DNA of 64,000 nt from Epiperipatus broadwayi (lineage: Eukaryota > Onychophora > Udeonychophora > Euonychophora > Peripatidae). Positions within the stretch are counted from its first letter, which is position 1; each line of letters opens with the position of its first letter. The position numbers and the translations under genes were made by a program. The DNA lies in assembly GCA_028023455.1 (NCBI GenBank), contig JAQFVV010012673.1:248001-312000 (forward strand). The letters are read 5' to 3'. Below are positions 1-12,206 of this stretch, piece after piece. The notes beneath the pieces were generated by a model. That model saw only the letters and a list, made by a program, of their open reading frames with translations, searched no databases and was not told the DNA's origin.

Positions 1-1189
1 TCATCATCATTGATGGGAATAAATAAATTAGTACAATAAAATATATAAATCAACAGTCAACCTTGTGACTGGATTGAAAATGGGTCTTCTGTAGACCAGG
101 CTAACTATTGAGCCTTTGCCAGCTTGGGCAATTATATAAACATAATTTGGATGCACCAGCTTAGTGCCCATCCATTAAAAGTACACAGTAATCAGAAATC
201 AAATTATGTTGGGACATTTAAAACATGCTGATCATCATCAATGTTCTGGCCACTTAGTACCATTAATGTACTGGCCAACTATAAAATTAAATTTTTAATA
301 ACACTAAAGTAAAATAAAAAAAATAATTGTGCATGGGCTTTAAAGAGTATCCTCTTTTGCACCAACCAGGATGATGATTGATCATCACTGGATGCCCAAA
401 GCACTAAGCACACCCCCATTTATCCGTGTCCGAAATCTAGCTCAGAGAACATAAAGCTCTATTACTGTATGTGAACAAGAGATGATGGAATACAATTTTA
501 ATAATTAAATACAAGTTTATTAATAACAATAAAAAAATAAATGATATTTAAGGTCTTATAAGGGTTCTGATTTTGAAAAGTATACATTGAGTTACATGAT
601 TAATAAATTAGGTTTATTTAAAACCCATTCAGCACACAGGCATGTGGCTTGATACAAAATAAACACGTTTGAATTAACATTTAATTTAGAAAAATGATCA
701 AAATTTTACACATAAGTGTCTATCTGACACGCATTATTATTTACAATACAATTGACATATATACGCACACATATGTGTGTGCGTGAAATAACCTATTTGA
801 CTTATTATAAAATAATTATCAAATTCTTAAATTATATAAAATACAATAAATGATTGAAGTTTCAGTTAAGTGAAATACATTTTATATACTAGGTTTACTG
901 AAACACGTATATATAATTTGCACAGACGTGCGAAACATTAATTTATATACATAACATTTGTATTTATCACAATAAAATTATTAAAGATTATTTCGCAATT
1001 TAATTCTCTTTGCTTAATATAATCTTTTTCTTGAAACAAGTACTATCAAATTTTTGACAGATGATTGTTGATTGATTTAAAATGTCTTTTTTTTTTTAAT
1101 AAACGAAATATATAATCGTTTTATAGAATTAAGAAAGTATAAATTTCTAAATGTCTTTCTGCTTGATTAGTTAATGCTGATGAAATAGG
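1..1189. other. AT-rich DNA without a recognisable gene
   Basis: No long reading frame and no known repeat family recognised. There are short TGATCATCATCA-like tracts near 225-245 and 370-390, and a near-palindromic CA/TG tract around 763-784. Confidence 0.6.
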
Positions 1190-1620
1190 CAAGGTGAGAG
1201 AGGAAAAGTGAATACGTGAAGTGCAGCTCTTCATGCCATGATAAGTAGATAGTCAAGCACGGACTAAGTACACAATGCCCCATGATGTCACGAGAAAATA
1301 TCTCATTTTTAAGCACTGCCCCTCTAAGTACCTAGACAGATCATCCACAAGAAATAATATCCAGAAAAAAAATATCAGGCACTGAGCCAGCCCTGCTCAT
1401 CTCTTGTGAGTCTTAGGGGCTTTAGAAAAGGTCTATTCATGAGACCAAGGCCTATTCATGAGGCCTACATATACACTGCTGGACTACCCTAGGAGCTCAA
1501 TATCTAGGTCTAGACAGTGCTGAGCATATACTTCGGAGAACCATAAACACATTGCATTGCCCTGCTCAACCATACACCCACCATAAACATAAAAAGTACA
1601 AATTCATGCATCACTTTCAA
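1190..1620. other. Locally GC-richer unclassified block
   Basis: This stretch is less AT-rich and less repetitive than its surroundings. It has no open frame of note and matches no other part of the window by eye. It could be a fragment of a dispersed repeat or old non-coding sequence. I cannot assign it. Confidence 0.3.
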
Positions 1621-1731
1621 AATGTAATTTTACTAAAAAAATTATTTAAAAGTTTGTCATCATATATAACTTTACTCACCACAGCTGTATATATTTTTAT
1701 CTGTTCTTCTTTGCCTTTAGATAGTTAGCAT

Positions 1732-1995
1732 CTATATAATTATTTGTTTAGCAAGCTGGTTCTTTTGGTCCATTAGAAAAATATAATCCATGTTTGTTGT
1801 CACTATCAGGTAAAGGTACATAATCCATGTAAAAACTTGGTCTGTAGTTGGTCTTCTTCTGTCTAGGATTTTTTTCCAGGCAAGCAGCTGTCTTGGTTTG
1901 ATGGATTTCAGGCAATCAATCATCCTCTGCACGTTTAAGGCTATGAATTTCAGCACAAAGAAGTTGGTCATTTTCTCCATGTGAATTTCAAACTC
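1732..1995 (-). other. Possible exon or decayed coding fragment, unknown product
   Basis: An 82-codon frame from an internal ATG at 1980 stays open upstream to 1995. There the minus strand reads TTTCCTTCACAG followed by GAG, a good match to a splice acceptor with a pyrimidine tract. The predicted peptide begins EFEIHMEKM and has a hydrophobic stretch near VFTWIMYLYLIVTT. It ends at a stop near 1732 and I see no clear donor site before it. I recognise no protein family. It may be a terminal exon, a pseudogene piece or chance. It is listed because it is the only reading frame in the window with splice-like context and no resemblance to a repeat. Confidence 0.15.
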
Positions 1996-1999
1996 CTGT

Positions 2000-3387
2000 G
2001 AAGGAAATATTGGCAGCTCACCAATCTAATGTTCTGCCAACTATATGGTCAGCTAAAACAAACTGCTGCCCTTCATCAAGTTGCAACAAAATATTGTAAC
2101 CAACTCTGCAGCTGACCTGTTCTCTTCAAAAATCACTAACCTGACTAACTGATATATTTTTAATCAGTCTTTTATAAACTTATCTGAGATGATAATAACA
2201 CCTTCATTGAAAACAAAGTTTTTATTTTTAGCTCTCTAATCCCTTTAAAAACATATATGTTTTAATTAATTAAAAAAATTTCAAAAACAAGTATTGTGTT
2301 TTTACATTTCACAATCAGAATAATAATAATAATAACAATACAATATTTATATTTATTAAGACCTTTTTTAACATTTAAATTATATAACAATTTTTATTTT
2401 AATCAGAGTTATTTTTTTTAACCCTTTGCTTATCATTATTTTATTTTAGCAAATACAAAAAAAATCTACAAAAATTTATTCTGTGTTTATTTCTACTTTC
2501 TTTATTTTACGTATATATATATATATGCACATACACTATATTAGTGTATGCTATGTAAGCCAACTGGTTACAATATATATATATATGAAATAAGTTAAGT
2601 TTGATGTCTATATACGTTCCACAATATATGTAATATTCAAATCAATATATATATTAAAATACAGTAAAATTCACATAACATATATTATTTTAGAAATACT
2701 TTGGACTATACATCTTGTAGTGCTTATCAACTGTGTAACAGTGGATAATCAAAACGAGGCAAACTTTCACAATACTCATAGTTCAATTTAGATTTCCCAC
2801 AATATATATATATACTGTATATATTAAAAGTTTTAAGTTTAGCCACAATTATATTTATACTTATCAAAATTCTTGCCACAGATTTGATAAATAAGGAAGC
2901 TTATGGATCTAGATATTTTTAACATATTCATACATTACTCTTTAGATTTTCATAATCAAACTGAAGACCAATCTCAAACTCTTAAATTTTCTAATTCTTT
3001 TGGTGATGCATTTCTATATATCGTCAAGCAAGGCCATCTCTCAAGCAATGGAAATACATTATCAATAAAGACTGGCAGTAGGATATATTTTACAGCATTA
3101 TCATCTTTGGATTACATGATATGTTATCACATCTATTCATTTTTGAGGGACTATGTGTACATATCAGTGAGTAATATTCTGTTGGAGGCATTCAGTGACT
3201 GATAATAAAAATCTTTACTGAATAAATTTTTATAATGGTTGAAATAGGGTTAGCACTAAAAGATACTTTACAACTACCTAGCTTTTTTATTTTATGTAGA
3301 TAATGGTTACTTAGCTATTGTTGCTATGATGATAACTTTTTATTTTGATGATATCTATTGAATGTATCTCCACCTGTGCTCTATAAA
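2000..3387. other. AT-rich DNA, no gene recognised
   Basis: Contains several short (TA)n tracts (about 2512-2526, 2573-2585, 2805-2825). A 99-codon plus-strand frame at 2903-3202 has no recognisable motif and no supporting signals, so I do not call it a gene. Confidence 0.55.
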
Positions 3388-3493
3388 CAGGCAAAACTTA
3401 CCATATGTATCGCACAGACAGCAGGCTAGAGTAATCAATGGATGCCAGAAGGTTTGTGCATAAAATCCCCATCTAGTGCCTGCTCATCCAATA

Positions 3494-3535
3494 TTCCCAG
3501 ACTAGTTTCTGTCTTGTGGCCATCATCAGTGAGGA
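3494..3535 (-). ncRNA. Hammerhead ribozyme motif (A1, left arm)
   Basis: Read on the minus strand: stem I 5' strand TCCTCA, core CTGATGA, a stem-II hairpin with loop CACAA and one G-A mismatch, GAA, palindromic stem III ACTAGT, cleavage base C, stem I 3' strand TGGGAA. All core residues are present. One A-C mismatch lies in stem I. Activity is uncertain. Confidence 0.55.
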
Positions 3536-3757
3536 GCTTTGGATCTGAGAGCACTGCACCTAGATCTTAGGATCTAATGCAACCCTCCAGCAGCGACCTT
3601 TTATTTCCACTTAACTACAAAACTGAGTCTTAAACTGAAAACATCTTAATGTTTTCAATCCAAGCCCATTAGCTTATATAGTTATATGGGTCTGAACTCA
3701 GTTCAGTACCCATACATTTTGGTGTCTTTGGTTTTTTAATAACCATAGCCACCACTA

Positions 3758-3799
3758 TCCTCACTGACAAAGGCCACAAGCCAGAAACTAGTCTGGGGA
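3758..3799 (+). ncRNA. Hammerhead-like motif, core mutated (A1, right arm)
   Basis: Same layout as the left-arm motif, with a G-G-C/G-C-C stem II, ACTAGT stem III and TCCTCA/TGGGGA stem I. The conserved CTGATGA is CTGACAA, which removes essential core residues. Probably inactive. Confidence 0.6.
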
Positions 3800-3968
3800 T
3801 ATTGGATGAGTAGGCACTAGATGGGGATTTTATGCACAAGCCTTCTGGTATTCATTGATTACTCTAGCTTGCTGTGTGTGGCAATATGTATGGTGAGTTT
3901 TGCCTGTTTTAACAACAGTTATACACAAGCATAAGAAGTGGTGGTCATGTGATGTTTATTGGCTTACA

Positions 3969-5336
3969 TTTAAATTGTCTGCACTATGACTCTTCTTTAT
4001 ATACCGATGAAAGTATACAAACCTTTTCAAATCTTTTATATAACCTTCTGATGCCTGATCAAAAGCATAATAATATTAGCTTAAAGCCCTTATCCTTGCT
4101 TTTGCTAAGTTTCTTTTTATTCTGCAAATTACAGTTTGTTTGTTTTTATTTTTAATAAACGTCATTAGACACAATAATTAAGATAATTCTTTAGTTGCAA
4201 ACATTAATTAAAGATAATTAAATAAATTTCTAATTGGCATGTGTTTTTTTTTTATTTAATTACATATAAAAATGAATTTTCCAAAATAAATTATCATTTT
4301 AACGATTCATTTATAAAAATACAGACCACTTTATCTGAATATGGCTTTAATTTTATTATTTTCATAAATTTAAATCTAATTTTCTTGCATTTAAGTTTAT
4401 CTTTGTTTTAATAATGAAAATATAAAAATTAACATGGTCAGTACCTTTGGAGATCAAGTAATATGGAAGAAAACAAATGGCTAACTAAGTATAACAATTA
4501 AATAAAATAATCAAAAGTTTCCCTGAAGATTTGTAATGATGGCATTTCATTGTATTTATATGTTAGACTATTTCCATCATCTAATATTAAATATTTAATG
4601 TTTTTAGATCAAAAAGTTAACTTTAGGTAAGGAAAGAGCTTTCATTTGATTAACGGATCAGTTTTAATCAATGACCCAATAAATATATTAAGACTGCTTT
4701 AACAATGGTTAATGGTAACCGAATTGTTTACTGTAGAGAATCTATGATATATTTCATGTAATTTTCAGTCTTACGTATTCTATAAAAACCTGCTTTTAAA
4801 TAATTTTTATCAATGCAATCCCTATATTGGATTGGTTAACCTCATGATCTATAAGTAAAGTGTATGGTTTTCATATATGATTCATAATGATTAATCTTTC
4901 GATATTTAAAATGTTAAATTAATTCACCCAAAAATATTGGAAATGCTCTTCACTCGATAAGATAAAACTCTATAGCCTAAATGGCCAAATATGGTTTAAA
5001 TCATTGTCCGCATGTTCATAAATTAAACAAACTTATATGTGTTTGAATTGACTAACACCATCATATATGTGATATACATGATCAGATTAATGTAAATGGG
5101 CCACTACTATGATTTCTGGAATGGGGAGTTATATGTCTTCAATTTCTGGTGATAAATAATGTCCTAATGTAATTGATATGAAATTAATTGTTTTTGTTTA
5201 TATATACAAGCGTAACCTCTGATTTTGTTGACTGGTCTCCTTTGAGATTGATATGTAAATGTCCTTCTTTTTGTAAATGATTCTTATGTGTTTGTGAATA
5301 AAATTTCCTTTTGAAAGATGAAAAAAAAAGTTAACT
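3969..5336. other. AT-rich DNA, nothing recognised
   Basis: No open frame with a recognisable motif and no match to the repeat families in this window. Confidence 0.5.
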
Positions 5337-5716
5337 TTATTTAAATTTTTTATTACATTCAATTGTTAGTAGTAACACACAGGTTAGTATGTACGAAACG
5401 TTTGGAGTGGTATTCATCTCTCTTCTTCAAGTGTTGCTGGCCTAAACAGTATCAGCACTAGCATGGAAATCGAACCTGGACCTTTAGAATTTTATTATTC
5501 AAAAATTATTTGATTCCGATGCTAGTACTGGCAGTTAGTTAGAGGGTTACTTTAAAATTTAATATTCAAGAATCTAGAGACTCAAATTCAATTCCCAGGT
5601 TAGTATTGGTACTGGTCAGACCAACAATACCTGAAGAAAAGAAAACGATAATACCCCTTAAAACATTGTGTATGCTATTACTAATAGTTGAATGTAATTT
5701 AAAAATTTAAATAAAA
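5337..5716. repeat. Foldback element with arms of about 105 bp
   Basis: The segment 5337-5442 reappears inverted, with scattered differences, at 5614-5716. The outer ends read TTATTTAAATTTTT on the left and its complement on the right. The arms contain GAAACGTTTGG, which resembles the 3' part of PLE hammerheads, but no CTGATGA partner is visible. No coding potential. Confidence 0.75.
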
Positions 5717-6112
5717 TTAGAAATTTTTCTAAAGACACTCCATATTTAATACTAGATGATAGCAATAAGCCAACATATAAATATAATTAAAATAATCAAA
5801 TAGTTTATTGATCAGGAGTTGTTTGAATATTATAAGTAATAGATATTGACCAAGGTCTAAAGATTTAAACGTCATCATTCTATCACTATATTAAACCATG
5901 TAAAGCAGTAATTTTACTCAAACAACCAGATTACAATGTTTCTTATATTAATAACTTTTAGTAGCCATTTATTAGACTAGAGATTATTGGATACTTCTTA
6001 GTTTAATAAATGACAAATACAAATTTATCAATATACTATGATTAAGTGATTATGTATCAAAGTTATGAGGACAGCATGTTTGACACTTATCACTTAAACT
6101 GTAGTACTTTGC

Positions 6113-6669
<557 letters not shown>

Positions 6670-6689
6670 CTGAACAGTGATAATAATAT

Positions 6690-6790
6690 GTGTAAGAGAT
6701 TACAGTCTGGACCAACTGATGAATGCTGATTCAACCTGAAATGTGCACTTTGGAGATCACACCTCTTTTTCACATGTCTTTGGTCAGATG
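6690..6790 (+). repeat. Family B fragment with decayed hammerhead
   Basis: Starts just after the TATC array. Contains TCTGGACCAACTGATGAATG, matching family B around the ribozyme. The hammerhead segment 6711-6754 keeps CTGATGA, GAA and the CCAA/TTGG stem I, but stem II is degraded and the base before the cleavage site is C instead of U. Confidence 0.6.
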
Positions 6791-7670
6791 TTTATGATTA
6801 CATCCCTCCATAAGGTGTTAGACATGGATAGAAACCAGTTCCTACATTTTTTGAGAGTGGTGTAGTGAATATTACACTACAGAAATATTACAATGTTTCT
6901 TCTCTCTCTTTTTTATTATAATTATCTGAATAATGGGCACAGCGGATGCATGGCCTATTCAGATTCCACAAGAGAAATAAAAACAAGGTACTAAGTTATT
7001 TGAATTAATTTCTAAATAATATATTGATAAAGAACTAAAGTTTATTCTAATGGAGTTTTAAGAGTGGAATCTATGAAAAGCAGACGAACTAAAATCATAT
7101 TATGAAGATGCATGTTTGAGGTGTATGTTATTGGCCTTATTGTGGAAATATACAAAAATGATTATAATTTCAGCAAAGAGATTTTAATATCTAAACTAAA
7201 GGCAATTAAATAAATAGTAACGGATATAAAAAAATATAAACATGAAAAACGGGCGGGGGGGGGGCAGACATGCTCACTACATGATAGAAATTTGAAAAAA
7301 ATAAAAGCAGACGATGAATATTAAATAAAATATGAAAATTATATATATAATAGTAACATAATATAAATAAAATGATTTGAAACAGAAATTTTGTATAAAT
7401 ATGTTATTATTTATAAACAATAACTTCTGGAACTAAATACGGCCATTCAAACTTCAAAAGAAGAAAAAGGAAAAATAAAAATATAATAATAACAATAATG
7501 ACAACAATAAAAACAATAACATAACAATTGCAACAACAACAACAATAATAAAAATTTTAATTTTATTTAGCAAAGTAATGACCAATGGTCAATCACAGAA
7601 TGCATTTTAAAATAATATTAACAATAACAGCAACAATGATAATAACAAGAGCAATGACACATTTATATTT
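6791..7670. other. AT-rich DNA with short AAT/AAC tracts
   Basis: Contains a G run at about 7251-7264 and scattered AATAAC/ACAACA simple tracts from 7480 to 7660. No gene recognised. Confidence 0.5.
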
Positions 7671-8171
7671 GACAATATGATAAAGAGGTATGAAAAAAAA
7701 GAATAGGGGGAACTTTGAAAAGAAGATCATGACAGATGTATGGGTAATGAAAACAAACTGCATTATAGTTTTAGGACTTTCCTGAACTATTTAAAATCAA
7801 GATGAATATTATTATTTATAAAAAAATTATTGTTAAGTGCCAATTATATAATGTATAGCAGAGAACTAAATTAGATTTAGAGATCTATATGATATAATGT
7901 CGAGAGATAGGAGATACATTTGACAATATGATAAAGAGGTATGAAAAAAAAGAATAGGGGGAAATTTGAAAAGAAGATCATGATAGATGTATGGGTAATG
8001 AGAACAAACTGCATTATAGTTTTAGGACTTTCCTGAACTATTTAAAATCAAGATGAATATTATTATTTATAAAAAAATTATTGTAAGTGCCAATTATATA
8101 ATGTATAGCAGAGAACTAAATTAGATTTAGAGATCTATATGATATAATGTCAAGAGATAGGAGATACATTT
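7671..8171. repeat. Recent tandem duplication, unit about 250 bp, two copies
   Basis: The segment starting GACAATATGATAAAGAGG at 7671 repeats at 7922 with only a few differences (for example CTTTG/ATTTG, GACAG/GATAG, a one-base T deletion, GTCGAG/GTCAAG). The end GAGATACATTTGA occurs at 7911 and 8161. The high identity argues for a recent event. Confidence 0.93.
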
Positions 8172-8747
8172 GAAGGGAAACCTGAGATAATTCCAAATTT
8201 GGAGATGATCTTATATGTATCAAGGAGATGTTAAAACTGACAATAAAATGATTATATTTAGAGTCTGTTCCAAATACAGATTGAATTCTTTGCATATCTC
8301 TTTAAATGTGAACTTCTAAATTTTGATTGGTGGATCAATGAAAGAAAAAGTTTATATTTAGTTGGCTGATTATATATTTTACCTTCTCAATGCATGATTC
8401 CATTTACATTAAATGCCCTATGGTATCAGCATAAAGAAAGAAAGGAGCATTATTGGGAAAAGTGATTCCAAGATTTTTCTGACTACTTTATAGAAGTGAT
8501 CTTAAAATCATAAGCAGCATAGAGGAACTGTAAAATTTAGGATTTTTTGGGGGTATGATGGAACATGATGGATTATTTGTCTTTATTAACCATAATTCTG
8601 TTGTTGTGCATCATGCAGTAAACTTAATTATCTCATTTTGCAACAAAGAGCAATCAGAAAAAGAATTAATGCACCTGAAAATTTTACAGTCATCAGCATA
8701 TTTGAATTACAAGTAAAGTGTGCATTCTTAAGCTAGATGTAAATAAA
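8172..8747. other. AT-rich DNA, nothing recognised
   Basis: No coding motif and no repeat match recognised. Confidence 0.5.
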
Positions 8748-8976
8748 GAGGATTTGACCACAGACTTTCAAGCTCTCTTCAGTCATTCATTCCATTTTAT
8801 ATAACTGACACACATGACAATATGACAATATACATCTGAAAAAGATAAATGATCTTCAATATATGTATTTTGTGCAGAATTAGTACTCATCAATTGGTCT
8901 AGGTCATTTATGCGATTATATAAAATGGAGTAGATGACTGAAGGAATCTTGAAAAGTCAGTGGTCAAATCCCCTCC
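8748..8976. repeat. Foldback element related to family B, decayed
   Basis: GAGGATTTGACCACAGACTTTC at the left end and its inverted counterpart ending TGGTCAAATCCCCTCC at the right. The interior holds the family B signature AAGATAAATGATC and a minus-strand hammerhead relic in which CTGATGA is TTGATGA and GAA is lost. Confidence 0.65.
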
Positions 8977-9129
8977 AATTTAATCATCATTATAATAAAG
9001 AAGAGGAAATATTTATATTATTATTAATGGTAATAATAACTGCAACAATTCTGTAGGGGTGAGTTTCAAAATAACTATTTATGCAGTGTCCAATGAAAAG
9101 GTGACTGGTTTGTTCATTAAGCTGCCTGT

Positions 9130-9480
9130 AATACTGAGTCTAAAACAACATACATGTTGCACAACAATGTAATTTAGCTATTTACCAAAGAAATGTCAAT
9201 GTGCTACTATGTCTGGATTATGATTTGAGACCCAAAATGTGACATTACCTTAGTCAATTATCTTCACTGTTCTCCTTGCCATCACAAAACCCAAAAAAAA
9301 TGTTTGAAAATCTGTTCGCAGTTCAAGACTTTACTGCTGTACATAATTTGAATCATTTCAAATATAGCAGTTTTGCTCAATTTAAAACAAAATTTAATAT
9401 TACCATGTTGTTTTATCATAGCATAATGGACACACATTTTATATCATAACTTGTGATTCAGATATGCTTCAGACAATATG
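9130..9480 (+). repeat. Dispersed repeat, family F, copy 1
   Basis: Similar in the same orientation to 23000-23290: both contain CTCCTTGCCATCACAAAA-like sequence followed by TAGCAGTTTTGC and ATTTAAAACAAA-like stretches. A shorter match to its 5' part is at 63790-63880. No coding potential. Class unknown. Confidence 0.6.
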
Positions 9481-9654
9481 GAGGCAGGATTAGTCTCAGT
9501 CATGTTTCTTCTGTGATAAGCTTTATTTTCTAAAACATTTCTTCACAATATCTCATTTAACTCTCCAATATGTTATCACCTGATTCTATCACATGATTTT
9601 AGCTTACATATTGCTGTTACAATAACATAACTTGTCACTATCTCTTTGACACTT

Positions 9655-9975
9655 ATTTTATTTAGTAATTAATAATAAAATGGGAAATGATAGTGATTAT
9701 TAAATCCTGTACTGCCCTATCTAATAATACCAGACTAATTTTCAAGTTTATAGATTTCATCAGTGAGAAACATTGATATTAGACCATTGCATCTGGAAGC
9801 AGGTTGCATTAGATCCTAAAAATTCAAGTGCATTGATCCAAGATTCAAACTCCTTCACTGATTAAATATATAACCTTGAAGCTAGTCTGGTTTTATTAGA
9901 TAAGACAGTGCAGGATAGGATTTATCAAACCTTATCATCTGGCATCTATTATTATTTATTAAAGCTTACAGGAAG
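9655..9975. repeat. Foldback element, diverged family A relative
   Basis: Inverted arms: CTATCTAATAATACCAGACT near 9719 against AGTCTGGTTTTATTAGATAA near 9883. The arms extend outward to about 9660 and 9970. The centre has GGTTGCATTAGATCCTAA, the complement of the family A centre. Each arm carries a hammerhead-like motif: 9729-9768 on the minus strand with CTGATGA and GAA intact but poor stems, and 9852-9893 on the plus strand with CTGATTA. Confidence 0.7.
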
Positions 9976-10326
9976 TGATATAAAAGATGGTGAAAAATTA
10001 TGCTAGAATCTTCATATATGCCCTATGGTGCACAAGGTGTAAATTCTTATACAACAACAACACAAAAAGGCACCCAAACACATTCAAAATTAACTGGATA
10101 AAATATACCAAAAAGACAAAAGATCAACAAATCAAAAAACTTTCACTGACACTTGGTCTCAATTGTAGTTACCTTCAAGCCTTTAGTGATGAAATCAGTC
10201 AAGATTAAAAAATCCAAAACAAAAAAAAACAAGGAATATCACCACTGCAATATCACAGGATAAAACCATCACAGTGAACTTGTGATTTGTTAAGACTATT
10301 CTAATACTATATATAAAAAAGAAGTA
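9976..10326. other. AT-rich DNA, no gene recognised
   Basis: A 73-codon plus-strand frame (9987-10208) has no recognisable domain. Its end, near GTGATGAAATCAG, vaguely resembles repeat arms nearby. Confidence 0.4.
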
Positions 10327-10545
10327 ATAACTGAAACACACAGGCTTATTATATACCTATGTCTATATATGTAATATATAGGGTGTATGAGCACAGACTT
10401 TCACATGACTCACCACTCCCCACACTATCTCATAACACTGATACACTTGAACACATATATGTTGAAAAGATAAATAATCACCAATATATGTATTTCATGC
10501 TAAACTAGCAATCATCAGTTGTGCTTATATATCCTATATATTAAA
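10327..10545. repeat. Family B element, mainly one arm
   Basis: Left end reads AACTGAAACACACAGGC, the complement of the 3' tail of the copy at 51.85-52.4 kb, then GAGCACAGACTTTC and the AAAGATAAATAATCACC arm. A short inverted end (GTGCTTATATATCC) closes it. Lies about 200 bp upstream of a PLE fragment, with a poly-G run between. Confidence 0.8.
10480..10523 (-). ncRNA. Hammerhead ribozyme motif (family B), partly decayed
   Basis: Minus strand: CACAA, CTGATGA, hairpin TGCT/AGCA, GAA, ATACATAT, cleavage base A, TTGGT. Core residues are intact, but stem I keeps only three pairs and stem III has one C-A mismatch. Confidence 0.55.
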
Positions 10546-10620
10546 AAAAGAAGTATTGTATCCTTTTATACTTTGTTGAATAAAATCCTTTGAAAGATTC
10601 TAGTAGTAGTGTGGTGTGTG

Positions 10621-10652
10621 TGTGGGGGGGGTGGGGTGGGGGGGGGGGGGGT

Positions 10653-10694
<42 letters not shown>
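10621..10694 (+). repeat. Poly-G run
   Basis: About 70 bases almost entirely G with a few T, followed by GGTAGCGGCAGTGGCAGC and (AAC)n/(AAT)n. If real it would form G-quadruplexes. A run this long may also be a base-calling artefact. Reading frames over it on both strands are spurious. Confidence 0.85.
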
Positions 10695-10695
<1 letters not shown>

Positions 10696-10739
10696 GGTAG
10701 CGGCAGTGGCAGCAACAACAACAACAACAATAATAATAA

Positions 10740-11236
10740 AGTTGTCTTTTTTTTCTAAATTCAGTACTATCCATCAGAGAATAAAAATATTTTATAAAAA
10801 ACTCAAAAATAATCAGCCTAAAGACAATGAGAAATACTTAACAATTCCTTTTATACCGAATGTAACTTCGAAAATTGCTAAAAAATTGACTAACTATTTT
10901 AAATTTAGCTTCAGAACACCTCCCAACACTAACTGACTAATAAATAATTCCAAGAATAAAATAGAAAAAGAACAAGTTCCTCATGTGGTCTATAAAATAG
11001 AATGCCCTCAATTAGGCTGTAAAGCATCTTACTATGGTGAGACTCAGTCTAACATCAATACAAGAGTAAAACACAAAAATGAAGGAACATCGATCTTCTG
11101 GGACCACCAAGCAGACACAGGCCACTTATTTGAACCCAGTTCTGCCCAAATAATTTGCATAGAGAAGAGCTATGCCAAAATAAAAGTCAAAGAGGCTTAT
11201 TACATAGCAAATGACCTTGCTCTCTCCAAACAATAG
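10740..11236 (+). pseudogene. Penelope-like element, linker and GIY-YIG endonuclease fragment
   Basis: The frame reads through the PLE inter-domain linker (LTIPFIPNVTSKIAKKL, about 10840-10890) and the GIY-YIG endonuclease: VYKIECPQLGC, then YYGETQSNINTR and DHQADTGH, with the C-terminus KVKEAYYIANDL. In active PLEs this nuclease nicks DNA for target-primed reverse transcription. One in-frame TGA at 10934-10936 separates linker from nuclease; the frame is otherwise continuous. The reverse transcriptase part is missing and the sequence begins just after the poly-G and trinucleotide tract. A family B hammerhead repeat lies immediately upstream. The class is certain enough; the PLE subfamily is not determined. 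Confidence 0.85.
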
Positions 11237-11426
11237 AGTAATTAATTAAAAATTCAAGCTCATTTGCATATATGTACAACAATTCACAACAGTATTTTCA
11301 TTCTTAAAATTATGAGTATGGGATTTGAATACTAAATCCCGAAAGCGCTAAGCTAATATATTAAATCTTAAATTATAATTATAGCTTCACTAACATATGC
11401 GGAAAAAAACGCACATTTATAATTAC

Positions 11427-11443
11427 AATAATAATAATAATAA

Positions 11444-11474
<31 letters not shown>

Positions 11475-11499
11475 AGTAGTAGTAGTAATAGTAGTAGTC
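11427..11499 (+). repeat. Trinucleotide microsatellite (AAT)n(GAT)n(AGT)n
   Basis: Consecutive AAT, GAT and AGT units with few interruptions. Confidence 0.9.
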
Positions 11500-12085
11500 G
11501 TACGAGTGATGGTAAAATTAGTGTAGTAAAGAAACATGGGAAATATGTATAAAATATTGCTAGTTTATATATAATCTATTAAAAAATATATCAATTGATT
11601 TAAAACAAAATCTTTGTATTATTATTTTTATTTTACCAATGTTTGAATTAAGCTCGACTTGAAGTTATTGAAGCGTATTGTGAACTTTCACAAACCTTTA
11701 AAATTCTTCCTTTTTTTTTCAAGAAAAAAAAAAATCTGTGTTTTAATGTCTCGAGAATTCCATTGATAGACGTTAGTGGAACGTAAATACAGATGAGTCC
11801 ATGAATTAAAATATCTTGGGATAATGCTTCTCTTGAGAAATTCTTCTGGGATTCTAAAGTGATTATTGAAAAATTGTTAAGGTCACAATAAAAACAAATA
11901 AACTAAAAAAGCTTTTATCCTCGTAAAATATATTAATTGCACACCCAAACTTATACACACAGACACACACAAACTACATACACAAAAAGAAAAAAAATGA
12001 ATGTGAGAAAGATAAAAATTAATATAAAAAATACGTTATAAAATTGCTAAGAAAATAAAACAACTTTAAATAGGTCACTGAAAAA
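11500..12085. other. AT-rich DNA, nothing recognised
   Basis: No gene or repeat family seen. Confidence 0.5.
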
Positions 12086-12206
12086 AAACTCTCTCACACA
12101 TAAACATATTAGGATTAAAGGCTTTCAACATTACAAAAAATGATGGGCAAAAATTCTGTGATGTTCAAAGCCTTTAATTCTAATATATTTATATGTGAGA
12201 GAGTTT
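12086..12206. repeat. Short foldback (MITE-like) element
   Basis: Arms of about 46 bp: AAAACTCTCTCACACATAAA at the left and its inverted counterpart ending ATGTGAGAGAGTTTT at the right, with matching AGGATTAAAGGC / GCCTTTAATTCT inside. Loop about 28 bp. No hammerhead core. Confidence 0.8.

Larger units (their letters stand above)
3388..3968. repeat. Foldback element, family A, long version (A1)
   Basis: Long inverted arms: about 3395-3560 reappears inverted at about 3760-3915. The outer part of the right arm (GCCTGTTTTAACAACAG and onward to about 3968) matches the outer arms of other copies at 57.2, 58.25 and 63.4 kb. The core between the arms (about 3560-3755) is shared with the copy at 57.85 kb. 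Each arm holds a hammerhead-like motif, on the minus strand in the left arm and on the plus strand in the right arm. Confidence 0.85.

Noticed and set aside
1170-1200. CTGATGA at 1174 and other isolated CTGATGA or TCATCAG sites (43486, 47335, 55024)
   Set aside because: No stem II hairpin followed by GAA and no stem I pairing nearby.
10541-10774. Proline/histidine-rich minus-strand frame and glycine-rich plus-strand frame
   Set aside because: Both are translations of the poly-G run. The plus-strand frame is real PLE coding only from about 10740.
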